Source: Clarkia xantiana subsp. parviflora (taxonomy: Eukaryota; Streptophyta; Magnoliopsida; Myrtales; Onagraceae). From it: 64,000 bases of DNA. Positions within the stretch are counted from its first letter, which is position 1. The number at the start of each line of letters is the position of its first letter. The position numbers and the translations under genes are program-made. This document shows, one piece after another, positions 45,769-58,000 of this stretch. The DNA lies in the NCBI GenBank assembly GCA_036873135.1, contig JAPTYO010000008.1, positions 27,802,761 to 27,866,760 of the forward strand. The letters run 5' to 3'. Under the pieces are notes generated by a model. That model saw nothing but the letters and a program-made list of their open reading frames with translations, was not told where the DNA came from and did not search any database.

Positions 45769-47888
45769 TCAGATCCCAAGCACTGGTGGAGTTGTCCCCC
45801 TGATTGTGAGTGCCCCAGTAGATGGGAATGCCCTTCTTGTCCATGTACGCCTTGGTGCTTGACTCGATGATTCTGAGAAGACCATTGGTTCCTTTCCTGG
45901 CCTATGAGTGACTGGTTCAGCACCCTGCTGTGAAGCAATTAGTTCAAGGACTGCCTGCTGGATTGTTTGCACTAATGGTGTTATTAGGGAAGTGGGTTCT
46001 ATGACAGAGGAGAGATGCCCTGATGAATGCTGATCTTGCAGGTGAAACTGTTCCATGCGGACTAATTGCTCTGCAAGCGTTGAATCATCCATATATACCT
46101 CCACAGTGCCAGAGTGAGAGGAATCTTGGGATTTATTGTGAGGCGATTCTTGGAGAGCTCCACCAGAAACATTTTGTTGTGTTGAAGGGTGCCTTTGAAG
46201 GATAGGGAATTGGTAACTTGATGGGCAAGGAAACTGTGGATGAGCTTGAGGAAAGTGTGTCTGCATTCCCAAATGGCTAAGAGTAGGAGGTTCCAGGGAG
46301 TCGATTGGGAAGGGGAAACCTGGTGGTGGTGATTGTTGAGTGGCAGAGGATGATTGGCTTGGATTATGCTGTGAAAGAGGTAGTGGAGGAAACCAAGATA
46401 TATGCCATGTAGCTAGGGATGTTGTGGGGTAAAAAGTCATGAAAGGATGGTATAGTGGGGCTGGAAAGATGTTATGTGCATGTTGATTTTCTTGTGATGT
46501 TGATTGTGGGGGATGATAGGGATAAGGGTAGGGAAAATGTGGGTTGTGGTGCACGGAAGGGTAGGGATAGTAAGGATAAGAGGCTGAATGATGAGCTGCA
46601 TTATGTGAGGGCTGAGGAGGATAAGGTAGGACAGTTGCTGGGGGATGCCACAGGTGTGGGAGTATCTGATTGAGAAGAGTCAGAATTCAATGGGGTAGTG
46701 AAAGGGGTTGTAAATGTTCTTGTGCGAGGTGTGGTATCTATGTGTGGAATATGCTGAGTAGCAGGCAGTGGTGGATGTAGTGGAGATGATAAGGAAATAG
46801 GTGTGTGGTTCACAAATGGAGCTACTGATGTTGATGCATGATTCACTGGAGCTGATGCATTGTGCCTGTGGCGGGCCACAGAGAGAGTAATTCTCGTTGC
46901 AAGCTCGGAAGGATGGGCGTGGCCATTAGAGGCTGCATGCATGGCGTTGTTCATGGTAGATTGCTGACGAGCTGCATGTGTATGAGAACCTCCTTGTGTT
47001 GGTGTGTTCCTTGCATTGGTCTGCACTGTAGGGGATCCAGTTTTTCAGGAGATCAGATCCTCTGTTTGCAAAAGTGTAAAGATCATGCGAGTCATCTGAA
47101 ATGGGGGCAACCCCTGCTCTGTCAATCAGGCGAAGGAACATGTCATTCAGATCCCTAATCACAATTTCCTCTGTCATACGACAGTGACCAAGCGTATGCC
47201 CAGATCTACCACACCTTCTGCAAGGAAGTCCTGGTTTGTAAGAAATCAGGACCTATGTTTCTGCTGAGCCAGTGGAGACTCCAATAGAGGGTAGCACCGG
47301 GTTTAGGTAGTTCATCAGAACTAAAACCCTTGGATGGGTGGTAAGCCAAGGATGGGTTGCATGAATTTCTGAGCGTACCACCTCTCCCACTGCAGAAGCG
47401 AGATATTCCACGTAGTCTTTCTCCATCAGAATATGTGGGATGTCCCTCAGCTCTATCCATGTTGGCACTCTGGTGAAGTCTATCTCCGGAAAAGGATCTT
47501 GTAGAGTTGGCCTCGCAAAAGCTAAGAGATTGCCCTCAATGATGAAATACCCATTTTGATAGACTTCCTGGGCATCAGCAGCAATACAAAATATAAACAC
47601 CCAATAGCCATCTTCGCGGGAAATGATTTCTGGAACATGGGCAACTCTCCATTGATTGCGAGCAAAAGCTGTTACTGCAGCTTCACTAAGACGACGTGGG
47701 TTTAAAAACCGACCAAGGAGAACTAAACTGAGATTCTCCGTGAAGTTAATGCGAGGGGAGGTTTGTTGACAAGGTTTTGGAGCTATATTAATTGGAAGAC
47801 AGACAAAGATCTGTTTCAGTCTGGAAGATTTACGATGAGAAGGAGAATGGTGAAGTGGAACTGAAGAGTTGTGATTGAAGAAAGACAT
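45769..47888 (-). pseudogene. LINE ORF1: DUF4283-like and CCHC protein, broken
   Basis: The N-terminal piece (47888-47253) resembles the DUF4283 region of plant L1 ORF1 (RNQWRVAHVPEIISREDGYW, GNLLAFARPTLQDPF, WIELRDIPHILMEKD). The frame then changes, and 47230-47160 holds a zinc knuckle C-X2-C-X4-H-X4-C (CRRCGRSGHTLGHC). Pieces 47026-46601 and 46554-45769 are Pro-, Ser-, His- and Gln-rich low-complexity sequence with several frame changes. ORF1 proteins bind element RNA. The protein is about 700 residues if frames are joined by eye, which is normal for plant L1 ORF1. Confidence 0.82.
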
Positions 47889-48312
47889 ATTGCAGCTAGG
47901 TAATGATTGTGTGTGTATAGATTCTAGGCGTAGGCTGTTTTCTGATAGTTTTGCATGGAAAGGGATTGGCTGGGAATTGCTGTAACCAAGGAATGGAAGC
48001 TGAAGTGAAAAGTTATCCTAAAAGTGGCGTGTCAGATAAGGTAAGAAGCTAATTGGTTAATTGCTGACATGATAACTGAAGAAGGAAGTCGGGTATGGTA
48101 GCGAAGAAGATGAAGATCAAATTCGACTGTGGAGAAGAAATTAGGGTTCCAGGGGAAAAGAGAGAGAATTGAAAAATACTCTCGTTTACTCAAAGTGTGT
48201 GATTGTCACATAGGAATATAGGATAGAGAATCCTAATTTAAAAAATAAATTTTAAATGAGCCTAATTTGAGAATAAATTTTATACACAAACTTATTTCGA
48301 GAATTACTCTTA

Positions 48313-49041
48313 TGGGGTGTTTGGATGGACGTAATGTGAGATTACTTGAAATGTGAGATTACAAATAATGTGAACTACATAATGTAATTTTAGATTGCAA
48401 TGTTTAGTTATGTTGTAATGTAATATGGAGTGTAATGATAGATTACATTGTTTGGTATGCTTTATAATGTCCATTTTAATGTGACTTTATTATTATTATT
48501 ATATTAATTTATATGAGAGTATACTATATCTTAATACGATAAGATTTAAACAAATATTTATTTTGAAACAATTAGCTTACTTCTTAAACTTTATATTTAT
48601 GTTTAATAAGTATAATATATTCATGAACTATAAAAACCAAATCTTAAACTATTAAAAAAAATCGTGTAACTATTAAAATTCTATTAATTGAAACATTTTG
48701 TATAGTTTTATTATAAGATAATTTTCATAAAAATGCCACGAAAAATAATTTACTCATTTTTTACGAATATCATGTACATTATTTTTATTATAATAACGAG
48801 TCATGAAGTAAATAAAATAATAATAATAGCAGAATAAACCGTGAATACCATACAAAGTTCTGTATCTATTTAATAAATAATAATAAACACACCATAATAT
48901 TAGATGTAATCTCATATTACAATTAATAAAGTTTAAACGTATCTCATATTATAATAAATTTTACATTACGATGCATTTTATTATTTGTTTTGTTAAAAAA
49001 AATGTGAATGTAATTTGAGATATAGTAGTCTCAGACACCCC
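48313..49041. mobile_element. MITE, about 730 bp, possibly PIF/Harbinger-like
   Basis: Left end GGGGTGTTTGGAT and right end TCAGACACCCC form imperfect inverted ends. Inner sequences are related too (GTAATGTGAGATTAC at left, GTAATCTCATATTAC at right). TTA occurs on both sides, one base away on the left, which would fit a 3-bp target duplication, but that is weak. Superfamily is tentative. The interior is AT-rich with no open frame. Confidence 0.6.
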
Positions 49042-51600
49042 TTAAGTGGAAAAATAAATGAAACACATGACGTCAGCTCACCGGCCCAGACGTAAAGAGG
49101 AGGTGGGCCCAACAATTTCGTCATGTTCGTAATTTGGACGGTCGGACTTTGAACAGTGCGCTAATCCTTAACATTCTTCCTTCCATAATAATGTCAGCAT
49201 TATAAAATAAGCCTGTCCTACGTGGCAAATTCCAGGTCAATTCCGTTCAGCTGTTGGTAATTATTGTCTGTGGAACCAACCGTTTCGCACCAGCTTGTCA
49301 GTCAATTATTGGCTCCCCTCTTTCTAACCATCTGACTGAGTCTCATTGTTTTCAGATCGGAGCTAGCTAGCTAGCTAATGGTCGGGTTACGGTGACTTGC
49401 ATTATTAAAAATAAAGGGCGAGAAACTTATAAGCTAATATCTTGTCTATTAAAAATTAATATACCGTACATTTTCTTACTTTTATATACTACAAAATTAA
49501 AAATTACGCTGCCAGCAATCTTAATATCTTATTGTTGAACACTTAAATACATCTTGCATCTTGCAGTCTTTTTATGTTTTATTATTATTTTATATATTTA
49601 TTGTTATTTGCATTAGTGATAACGTATCCAAAAGAAACCATTCCAACCCCGTTTATTTTTATATATAGAAAATAAATACTGTATTGGAAGATTAATTAAT
49701 TAATTAGTTAATGCACTACACTATATTTATATTCAGGGCGAAGCCAATCAGGGGAGGCAAATTAAATAGTTGGTACCGAATACTTCCTGTATAAGTATAA
49801 TAGTTTTCTTAAATGGTGCATGGTAATAATATATTATGGGAAATAATCATAAACGTAGTGTATTTTCTGATTTTTTAAAGTTAAAGGGAAATTACCTCTC
49901 TAAACTTAGAGTACGTACCCACCATGATTATATTTAATTTATTTATAATAATAGCATGAATCGTGGATCTGATTCACAAACTGTAGAGTTTATTGTATAT
50001 TCATATTGAGCCATCGATTTGTCAAGCAAACGGTTATTATGATTAAATTAGCAAGCTCTTTCAACTTTCAGTCATATAGTTATTAGTTATATTTATGAAC
50101 ATATATTATTTTCATCAATTCAATATTATTTTTTTATCAGAATATTGATATATATTTTATTTTATTCTTGCAAAATGATTTCATTAGCTCGTATATAACA
50201 AACAAACCGTGTTTACAAATGACCATCGATCGCCTGATGATATTTTGCAATAAGTGGTGTAACAAAATTGATATTGCATCAAACTAGTAATGCATTTCTC
50301 GTGAAATCGATACCATTTTACATGATTAGAAAGAGTTCGAATTCGCAAATGTCGCCAATAAAGAGTCATTAGGTTAGAATTTTAGGCTTTAGTATATTAT
50401 TAATATTATTTATCATATTTAGCGTGCCTTTTGTTGAGTTTTCTATTATACTTTTTCACTGGGTGGTGGTGGCATGCGGTGGACGGAATGTGGGAATGGT
50501 TGGCATTCCATGAAATTAGGTGTCTTTGTCTAAATTATCGTTATTACCATTTTACCCTTTCAGTATAATTATATTTTATTATGTGTCATATATGTCTGTA
50601 TGATATGATTAAAAAAAAATGCTTTTATTGAATTACTATTATGATGTTTCATTCCAACTTTTACTGTGAGTAAATAAATATTAATTGAATGAGAATGTTT
50701 ATTTTTTATAATATATATATATAAAATAATAATGGTTATAAGGATTTAATTTAAAATATTACTTATCAAAACTTTAAGTGAAGCAGCTTTCTATGATAAC
50801 CATGTTTATATATGTGGAGCGGATTATGAATACTGTTAACTTATCTCAAATCATATAATTGTTTTTTTTACGATTGGATCAAGGCTTAAGGTCAAAACTC
50901 TCAATTTTTTTTGCCAATGGACATGCCTTTCTAGTTCTATAATACAAACCTTTGTTAAATTAGTTCATAAGTTAATGGGTGGTGGTTGTTGGAAAAATCA
51001 ATGCTTCTTATGAAGAGTGATAAAGGTGGTCATTTGAATTTCAATTTTCATAATAATCACAATAGCATCTATAATTTTCTGATAGTTACACATACTCATT
51101 GCGTATTTTAAACACCTCTTAAATATTTACTTAAAAACAAAAAAACTCGATGATTGGAATTTTGGATAAAATTCATCTCACGATAGTTTACTGAAAAAAA
51201 GCATCTAACAATACATATATAGGAAGATGTTACCATTTCGGAAAATATTAATATTAGCAACGGCACTGCATTCTAAGATAACGCAGTAAATTCACTACAT
51301 GCAGCTCAATTGCTCATCTTTTCGACTTTCGGCCGATATATATGCTGCTATATGGTCAATCTAAATTCACTGTTTTCCCTTGGATTATTATTTAATTCTA
51401 ATAAACAAAAAATGGGGTTCGCTAAATAAAAGGAACCCCATCCAATTCCCGACAGGGAAATATATTTATTTATAATATATATACAATAAATTAAAAACGC
51501 TTACGTTATTTAATTTAAAACTTGGCAAAAAAAAAAAAACTTTAATTACAAAAAAAATGAAAAATTACTGATGAAATCTCGGGTTAAGGAGCTAAATCAT
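49042..51600. other. Intergenic DNA between repeats and the myosin gene
   Basis: AT-rich, low in open frames. No gene, RNA or element edge was found. Minor A/T microsatellites occur. It probably includes the upstream control region of the myosin gene. Confidence 0.5.
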
Positions 51601-51729
51601 CGTGGGTGGAGACCACGATTGTCCGAAACGGCGCCTTTCTCTCTCTAAACGTATACTCACAGCGGACCCCAGCTGACCCCTAGAGAGAGAAAGTTACAGC
51701 ACCTCTTTCTTCCACAGCAACTTTCTTAG

Positions 51730-51762
51730 ATGGACGGAGAAGGAAGAAAGTTCAAAGCCTAA
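51730..51762 (+). other. Upstream ORF 1 (10 codons)
   Basis: ATG-initiated frame MDGEGRKFKA ending TAA, within the probable leader. Relevance depends on the transcription start lying upstream of it. Confidence 0.4.
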
Positions 51763-51969
51763 GCAGACAGCTCAAACATCGCTTTTTGTAAACAAGCAGC
51801 TCCGTCCTCCACATTTCAGCGAAGATCCTTGGGCGGAGGCGTCGATACACACTTCTCTTTTCTTGCGTGTATCGCCTTCATCAACCTCTGCTGCGAGGTA
51901 CAACTTGCGCAGCTTTTACGGCTCCGATCTGAAGCCACTGTGCTCGTTCCGCCGCCAGCGTCCCGCCGC

Positions 51970-52005
51970 ATGAGTTGCAGCAGAAGATCGGCTCCGTCGA
52001 AATAG
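51970..52005 (+). other. Upstream ORF 2 (11 codons), ending 2 nt before the myosin start
   Basis: Frame MSCSRRSAPSK ends TAG, followed by TC and the myosin ATG at 52008. Such close spacing could make translation of the myosin depend on leaky scanning or reinitiation. Confidence 0.5.
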
Positions 52006-52007
52006 TC

Positions 52008-55000
52008 ATGGTAACTTGAATGATGATTCCGATTGTTCTGATGTTTCCATTTCTGATGCTTGTGGTTGGCGACTTTGCGTGCACGGTTTTTCTGCTGCGT
52101 ATGGAGATATAAGCAGAATTCGTTTCTCTATAATCAATATTTAGAAAGCAATTTTTATCGAAATATTTGAGCTGATGACAATCGCGTTTTCGTTTTGAAT
52201 TTCATCTGGGACTAAGAATCTTAATTATCTGATCAAACTGCAAGTTTCACCTGGCTGTGTTGTCGAGCTTTAGATTATCACTAGGAAATGGTATTCGTTT
52301 GGATAATGTCAGCCAAAGCTAGCCAATGTGACCGTTGGCACAATCTAATAGTAGATGGTTGAAATGCTCCTCCAGAATTTTTTTTTTTTGTAGTTCTCGT
52401 GATGGTAGAGATTGGTATTGCCACGCTAGACTTTTTACTTGGTCAAGTTCTCTGTTTCGGCTTTTGAGTTGTGACTTTTGATTTGGCTCGCTGTTTATCA
52501 AGTGTGATTGAGCTTTCATGAAACTAATGCACAGGAAAGACAATTATGTTGTTTCAGAAAGCGAATGCACAATTCTTATTGCCATGAACTGTTCTAAGGG
52601 CTTGCACATAGTTGAATGCCATTCAGTGAAGAAAATTAAGATGTCTGCATCCCATACATATTTGAAAAGTTATCTTCTTGGTCTGTGTTATGTAAGCTGG
52701 AGTTTAGTATGCATAGTTCTTAACTGATATTGAAATAAATCTTTGGCCAAAAAAGTTTCGAAGTAAATCTATTATTCTACACGCTCATTCCTCACGTTAT
52801 TAGCCATAATAAATCTAAAAAATGCATGCATTATATCTCTCCATGGGGCATTCTCAGGGAGCAAAGTCAATTCTGCTTAACAACAAACTCAATTACATGA
52901 TTTTTTTATGACACAGTGACAGAATAGAGCCATAAAGGCAGAAGCACGAAAGCAATCATTTTGGGAATTCCTATTTTCTGTTTGCATTTATGTTTATGCT
53001 GTTACTTATCACTGTAGCTCCATAGTGGAACTTTTTGCATGTCTTACAGAATTGAGGTCACTAGCATAAGTTATAGGAGGGTAGACAACTAACACTATTC
53101 AGTTTATCCAAGAAGTGACTGAGTTGAATATCTACTGTTGTTCACAACTAACTCGCAAGACAGGACATAGTTGCATCATCTTACTTAATTGAGAAATTGA
53201 AGTTCTGAATAGGGATAGTAATATTCCTTAAACCTTTTTTGCTTTGCTATGGAACCTACTTGTTCTAACGAGAGAAACATTAAGTTAAGCCATTCAACTA
53301 AGCAGAATTCTCTAATTCCATTCTGCAAACTAGTCCCCAATCAGAGAATACAGCAAACTAGTCCACAATCAGAGAATCCATTCAACTTGGATCTTCGAGA
53401 ATTCTGCTTTCAAGTTTCGAGCATAAGAACAGAATCTTAAGGATGGCACCACTGCTGATGCATCCTTCTTTCCTGATCCTGAACTGTTAGTTGAATACAT
53501 TAGACTAGTTATGGTGTACTCAGATAGCCTGCTATGGAATTGTGGACTTGCATTTGTCTGGCGCGTTGAATACCATCAGTTTAGGATGTTCTAATTTGTT
53601 GTCAAATTGAAAATGAAAGTTAGGGATTTGATAGGCTGCCTGGATATATTAAGTTAAGCCCTTGGATGTAGGTTTTAAGGCATGATGATATGAAGCAATG
53701 ACTGTTGCATATCCTTGAAATGTGTTACGGTTCGAACCTTCTCCAATGATATGACCAACTATATAACTCAAGTTACATGTCTCACATAAGGTTTTTGAAC
53801 TCCAAATTTTCTCTGTTATCTTAGTTGACCAAGTTTATGCTACTTCTTTCCTTTATACTGTAGTGGCTTCTATTTATTACATCACATTCTACCGATTCAT
53901 GAAGCATGCACACATTAGAAATGTTCATGCATTTATATGATTTCCCTGAAGCATGCACACATTAGAAATGTTCATGCATTTATATGATTTCCCCAATATT
54001 CTGTAGCTGGTTTGCAGTCATTCTCTTAACTTGTAAATTTATCTCATTTCTCATAGGTTGCACCAGTAAACATCATTGTTGGCTCTCATGTATGGGTCGA
54101 AGACCCTGCCTTGGCATGGATTGATGGTCAAGTCTTCCGCATTAATGGTGATGAAATTCACATTAATAGAACAGACGGAAAAACAGTGAGTCACATGACA
54201 TGCTTATTTTCATGCAGGCTTACATATGTAATATCAATTTAACTTAAGGACCACTGATCGGCAATTGGACTCGCAGGTTGTTGCAAAAATTTCCAGTGTG
54301 TTTCCAAAAGATACAGAAGCTCCTCCTGGTGGTGTAGATGATATGACAAAGCTTTCATACTTGCACGAACCTGGAGTTTTGCATAATTTGGCAATGAGAT
54401 ATGAACTTAATGAAATCTATGTAAGATGCTTCTGAAACCTTTCTGTTTGCTTTATCTTGAATTCTGGATAATGTACACCTTCTATTCTGATTGTTCAAGA
54501 TGGCTTAACCCTTTATGTTGTATGTTTTTAGACATACACTGGAAATATCCTTATTGCTGTGAACCCATTCCAACGGTTACCACATTTATATGATACCCAC
54601 ATGATGCAACAATACAAGGGAGCATCTCTTGGAGAGCTAAGCCCCCATGTTTTTGCCTTGGCAGATGCTGCGTACAGGTGAATTATATCCATAGTGTCTA
54701 TGCCTTCTTCTCACCTTGATTTTATTGACTTTGTTGCTTATGGTTGGAAGGGCAATGATCAATGATGGGAAGAGCAATTCTATTCTGGTCAGTGGAGAGA
54801 GTGGTGCTGGTAAAACCGAGACAACAAAGATGCTTATGCGTTATCTTGCTTATCTAGGAGGTCGTTCTGGGGTTGAAGGTCGGACGGTAGAACAACAAGT
54901 GTTGGAGGTAGGACTAAATTAACCTTCCCTTTGAGAAATTCAGTTTCATTTTGGATCACCTTGTTTGATGACTTGCCCATTTATGTCGCAGTCTAATCCT

Positions 55001-58000
55001 GTTCTTGAAGCATTTGGGAATGCCAAAACTGTCAGGAACAATAATTCAAGGTGAACAATCATCCATGTCCATTTCCACTTTCATCTTCAGTTTTCTTTGT
55101 ATTAAGGTCTACATTCAACACATATGTTATTGCATTATGAGATTTCTTAAAGTATGAAGAATCTAAAATGGATACATTAGAATATTAGTGATCCTAGTTA
55201 CCAACTGCGTAGAATAGTATTTGTCACGCTCGAGCGACTGTCCCCACTAGCCCAACCCAGCTTAAGCCTGTTGTCCTCACGTAGGCCTAGAAAAATGAGG
55301 AATTACTGTTGAGTTTGAGTAGTACCTCTCTTAATTAAGACTCCAAATATCTTATTTTCAACATTTCATTACAACCAATGTGGTACACAAACATATGAGG
55401 TATTACAATCTACCTTAATGCGCGACGTCCTCGTCGCGGCCAAGCCAGAATCTTTTGCCCCGTTGGGTGATCAGAACTCCAGGGGTCGATAAGCCGGATC
55501 ACGTTCTTGGATCGGCTCTAATACCATTCTATCACGCCCCCAAGACCAAGCGGTATGTGATCGGAACTCCAGGGGCGATAGCTCTTGCTCCGCAAGCCTG
55601 ATCACGATCCCGGGTCGCCCTTTGATACCATTCTTTCAAACCCCGAAGCCCGAGAGACTGTCCCCATTAGCCCAACCCAGTCTAATAGAGCCCGTTGTCC
55701 TCACTTGGGCCTAGAGAATGAAGAATTCTGGTTGAGCTTGAGTAGTACCTCTCTTGCTTCCATATCTCTTATTTCCAAACAATGTAGGAGGAATTGATTT
55801 CCATCCTCTTATTTCCAACCAATGTGGTACAAACATATGGGTTAGTACAATTTCTGTCACCCCAATCCCGAGCGACTATCTCCACTAGTCCAGCTCAGCC
55901 TAACTAAGTCTGTTGTCCTCACATGGGTCTAGAAAAGGAGAAATTCTTGTTGGGCTTGATTAGTACCTCTCTTGCTTATTAAGGTATTTGGAGCATTACA
56001 ATCTTCCCCTTTGTGCGCGCAAATTCTAGAGCCCAAACCTCTTATTTCCAACAAATGTGGTACACAAACATTATTACAAGTAGTGATCATTTTATAGGTT
56101 TTGTAGTAGGAATAAAAACTGTTGTGATTGAGTCCATAGTGTAAACGAGAGTATATTTTTTTGTTCTCATTAAGAGCACGTTTGTTATAAACACTTTTAA
56201 GAAACTAATTATCATTAGTTGTTTCATATTGGCTACTGTTGTCTCTTTTATAGTTTTATAACACTTAACTTGAAATACAGTCGCTTTGGAAAATTTGTGG
56301 AGTTACAATTTGACAAGAGTGGGAGGATTTCTGGGGCAGCTGTTAGAACCTACCTACTTGAAAGATCTCGTGTTTGTCAAATTTCAGACCCTGAAAGAAA
56401 CTACCATTGTTTCTACCTTCTTTGTGCAGCACCGCTTGAGGTAAGTTTCAACAGCTGAATAGTTTGCTATGTTACTGAATTCATGAGCACATTTAGTCTT
56501 TTCTGTTTACTGTTATGGAAGAGAATTTCTGTCTGTATTACTGACAGGAAAGAGAGAAATACAAGCTAGGAAACCCTCAGATGTTCCACTACTTGAACCA
56601 ATCAAACTGCTACGCATTAGATGGAGTCAGTGATGCTGAAGAATATCTTGCAACTAGAAGGGCAATGGATATAGTAGGAATCAATGAGGAAGAGCAGGTC
56701 GGCGTTTGAATAAGCACTATAATTCTTTATACGTTGAAAGTGTGCTTAGATATTTGACAATCAACTTGAATAATGCTTTCAGGAAGCAATATTCAGGGTG
56801 GTGGCGGCAGTACTGCATCTTGGAAATGTTGAATTTGCCAAAGGAGCTGATGCAGATTCTTCTGTGATTAAAGATGATAAGTCCAGATTTCATCTTAATA
56901 CAACAGCTGAGCTGCTTAGGTATGCTTGTGACCTTGAACTTGTATTCAATATTTTTGTTTTTTCTTTCAATATCTGACCCACGAATGACCATTTTATGTA
57001 ATAGGTGTGACCCTGTTAGCCTGGAGAATGCGTTGATTAAGCGTGTGATGGTAACCCCTGAAGAGATAATTACAAGGACTCTTGATCCTAGTTCTGCTCT
57101 TGGTAGTAGGGATGCTTTTGCTAAAACCATGTATTCTCGTCTTTTTGACTGGTATGGAAACTCCCTCTCTTTTTGTGGTCACAAAGATTATCAAATTATC
57201 TTAATCCATAAGAATCCAGCCTCTCCATGTTTATCTTGTGGTTTATCACAAATTGGAGGGCAAGTTGGCCATTCGCATTTAGATAAGTTGTTTCCGAGTC
57301 CTCAAACTTTGACTATTTAAATCCAACAATATAAACTTAGTTGAACTTTCAATTTCTTCAATTCAGTATTCAAACTTTTTTATTGCTTAATTTTCATCTA
57401 TTTCACCACTATGTAAAAATGAAAAGTTCATCTCTAGAATGTACTTTTGAACATTAGAATTTATCATTCTCAATAAATAATTTTGAACGACCTTTTAATT
57501 ATTCGATCCCAATTTGATTATTTATCTATTCTCTTACTTCATGATTGTCAAATCTAAGATTAAACTTATTTATTTCACAACTCAAACTAAGTTAAAATAA
57601 CTTTAATTTGTACTAATCTCGTACGCCGATAGAATTGGCAGCGCCCGCAGGGGAGGTTTTATTGATAGACAAGAAAAGAGAAAATGTAGCAAACAGTTTT
57701 TTTTGTATGTGATATAGTGGATCAAGTAAAAGCATCTCTTGACATGAATTGGTAATCAAATATTAGGCTGGTTACTCTACCTTCATATGTGCTCATTCAT
57801 GCTTCTGCAAAGTGGGAACTGCTAATAGTTTTGTCTATATTCTTAAAGAATGATAGAACATTAATCCTCTCTGGGTTATTTTTTGTATCTAACTTGTGAC
57901 AATACCTGACATTACTGAGTTTTCTATGAAGTAGAGTGGAAGGCAACACATAGTGAATAGAAAGCAACCTGTTGTAAGAGCAACAAAAACTGTGAAACAC

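Larger units (their letters stand above)
41561..48190 (-). mobile_element. L1-type LINE retrotransposon, defective
   Basis: Non-LTR element on the minus strand with ORF1 (47888 to about 45769) and ORF2 (45550 to about 41600). The 3' end is an A-rich tail (AAAAAAATAAAAAAATC on the minus strand near 41552-41568). A candidate imperfect target duplication is AATCACATCACTT at the 3' side and AATCACACACTT at the 5' side (about 48190-48202). The tail of ORF2 is interrupted by the hAT MITE at 41702-42151. Stops and frame changes in both ORFs mean it is not active. Confidence 0.88.
51650..52007 (+). promoter_or_regulatory. Probable 5' leader of the myosin gene
   Basis: The sequence from about 51630 to 52007 is more CT- and GC-rich (CTTTCTCTCTCTAAACG, AGAGAGAGAAAG) than its surroundings, as plant 5' leaders often are. 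Two short upstream ORFs lie in it, at 51730-51762 (10 codons) and 51970-52005 (11 codons). No clear TATA box was found, so the start of transcription is unknown. Confidence 0.5.

Noticed and set aside
55222..56080. Cassandra-type TRIM (5S rRNA-bearing LTR)
   Set aside because: I saw no 5S rRNA-like sequence in the blocks.
56717..57320. Open frames on both strands across myosin exons 9 and 10
   Set aside because: Frames run through introns; the spliced plus-strand exons explain the coding signal.
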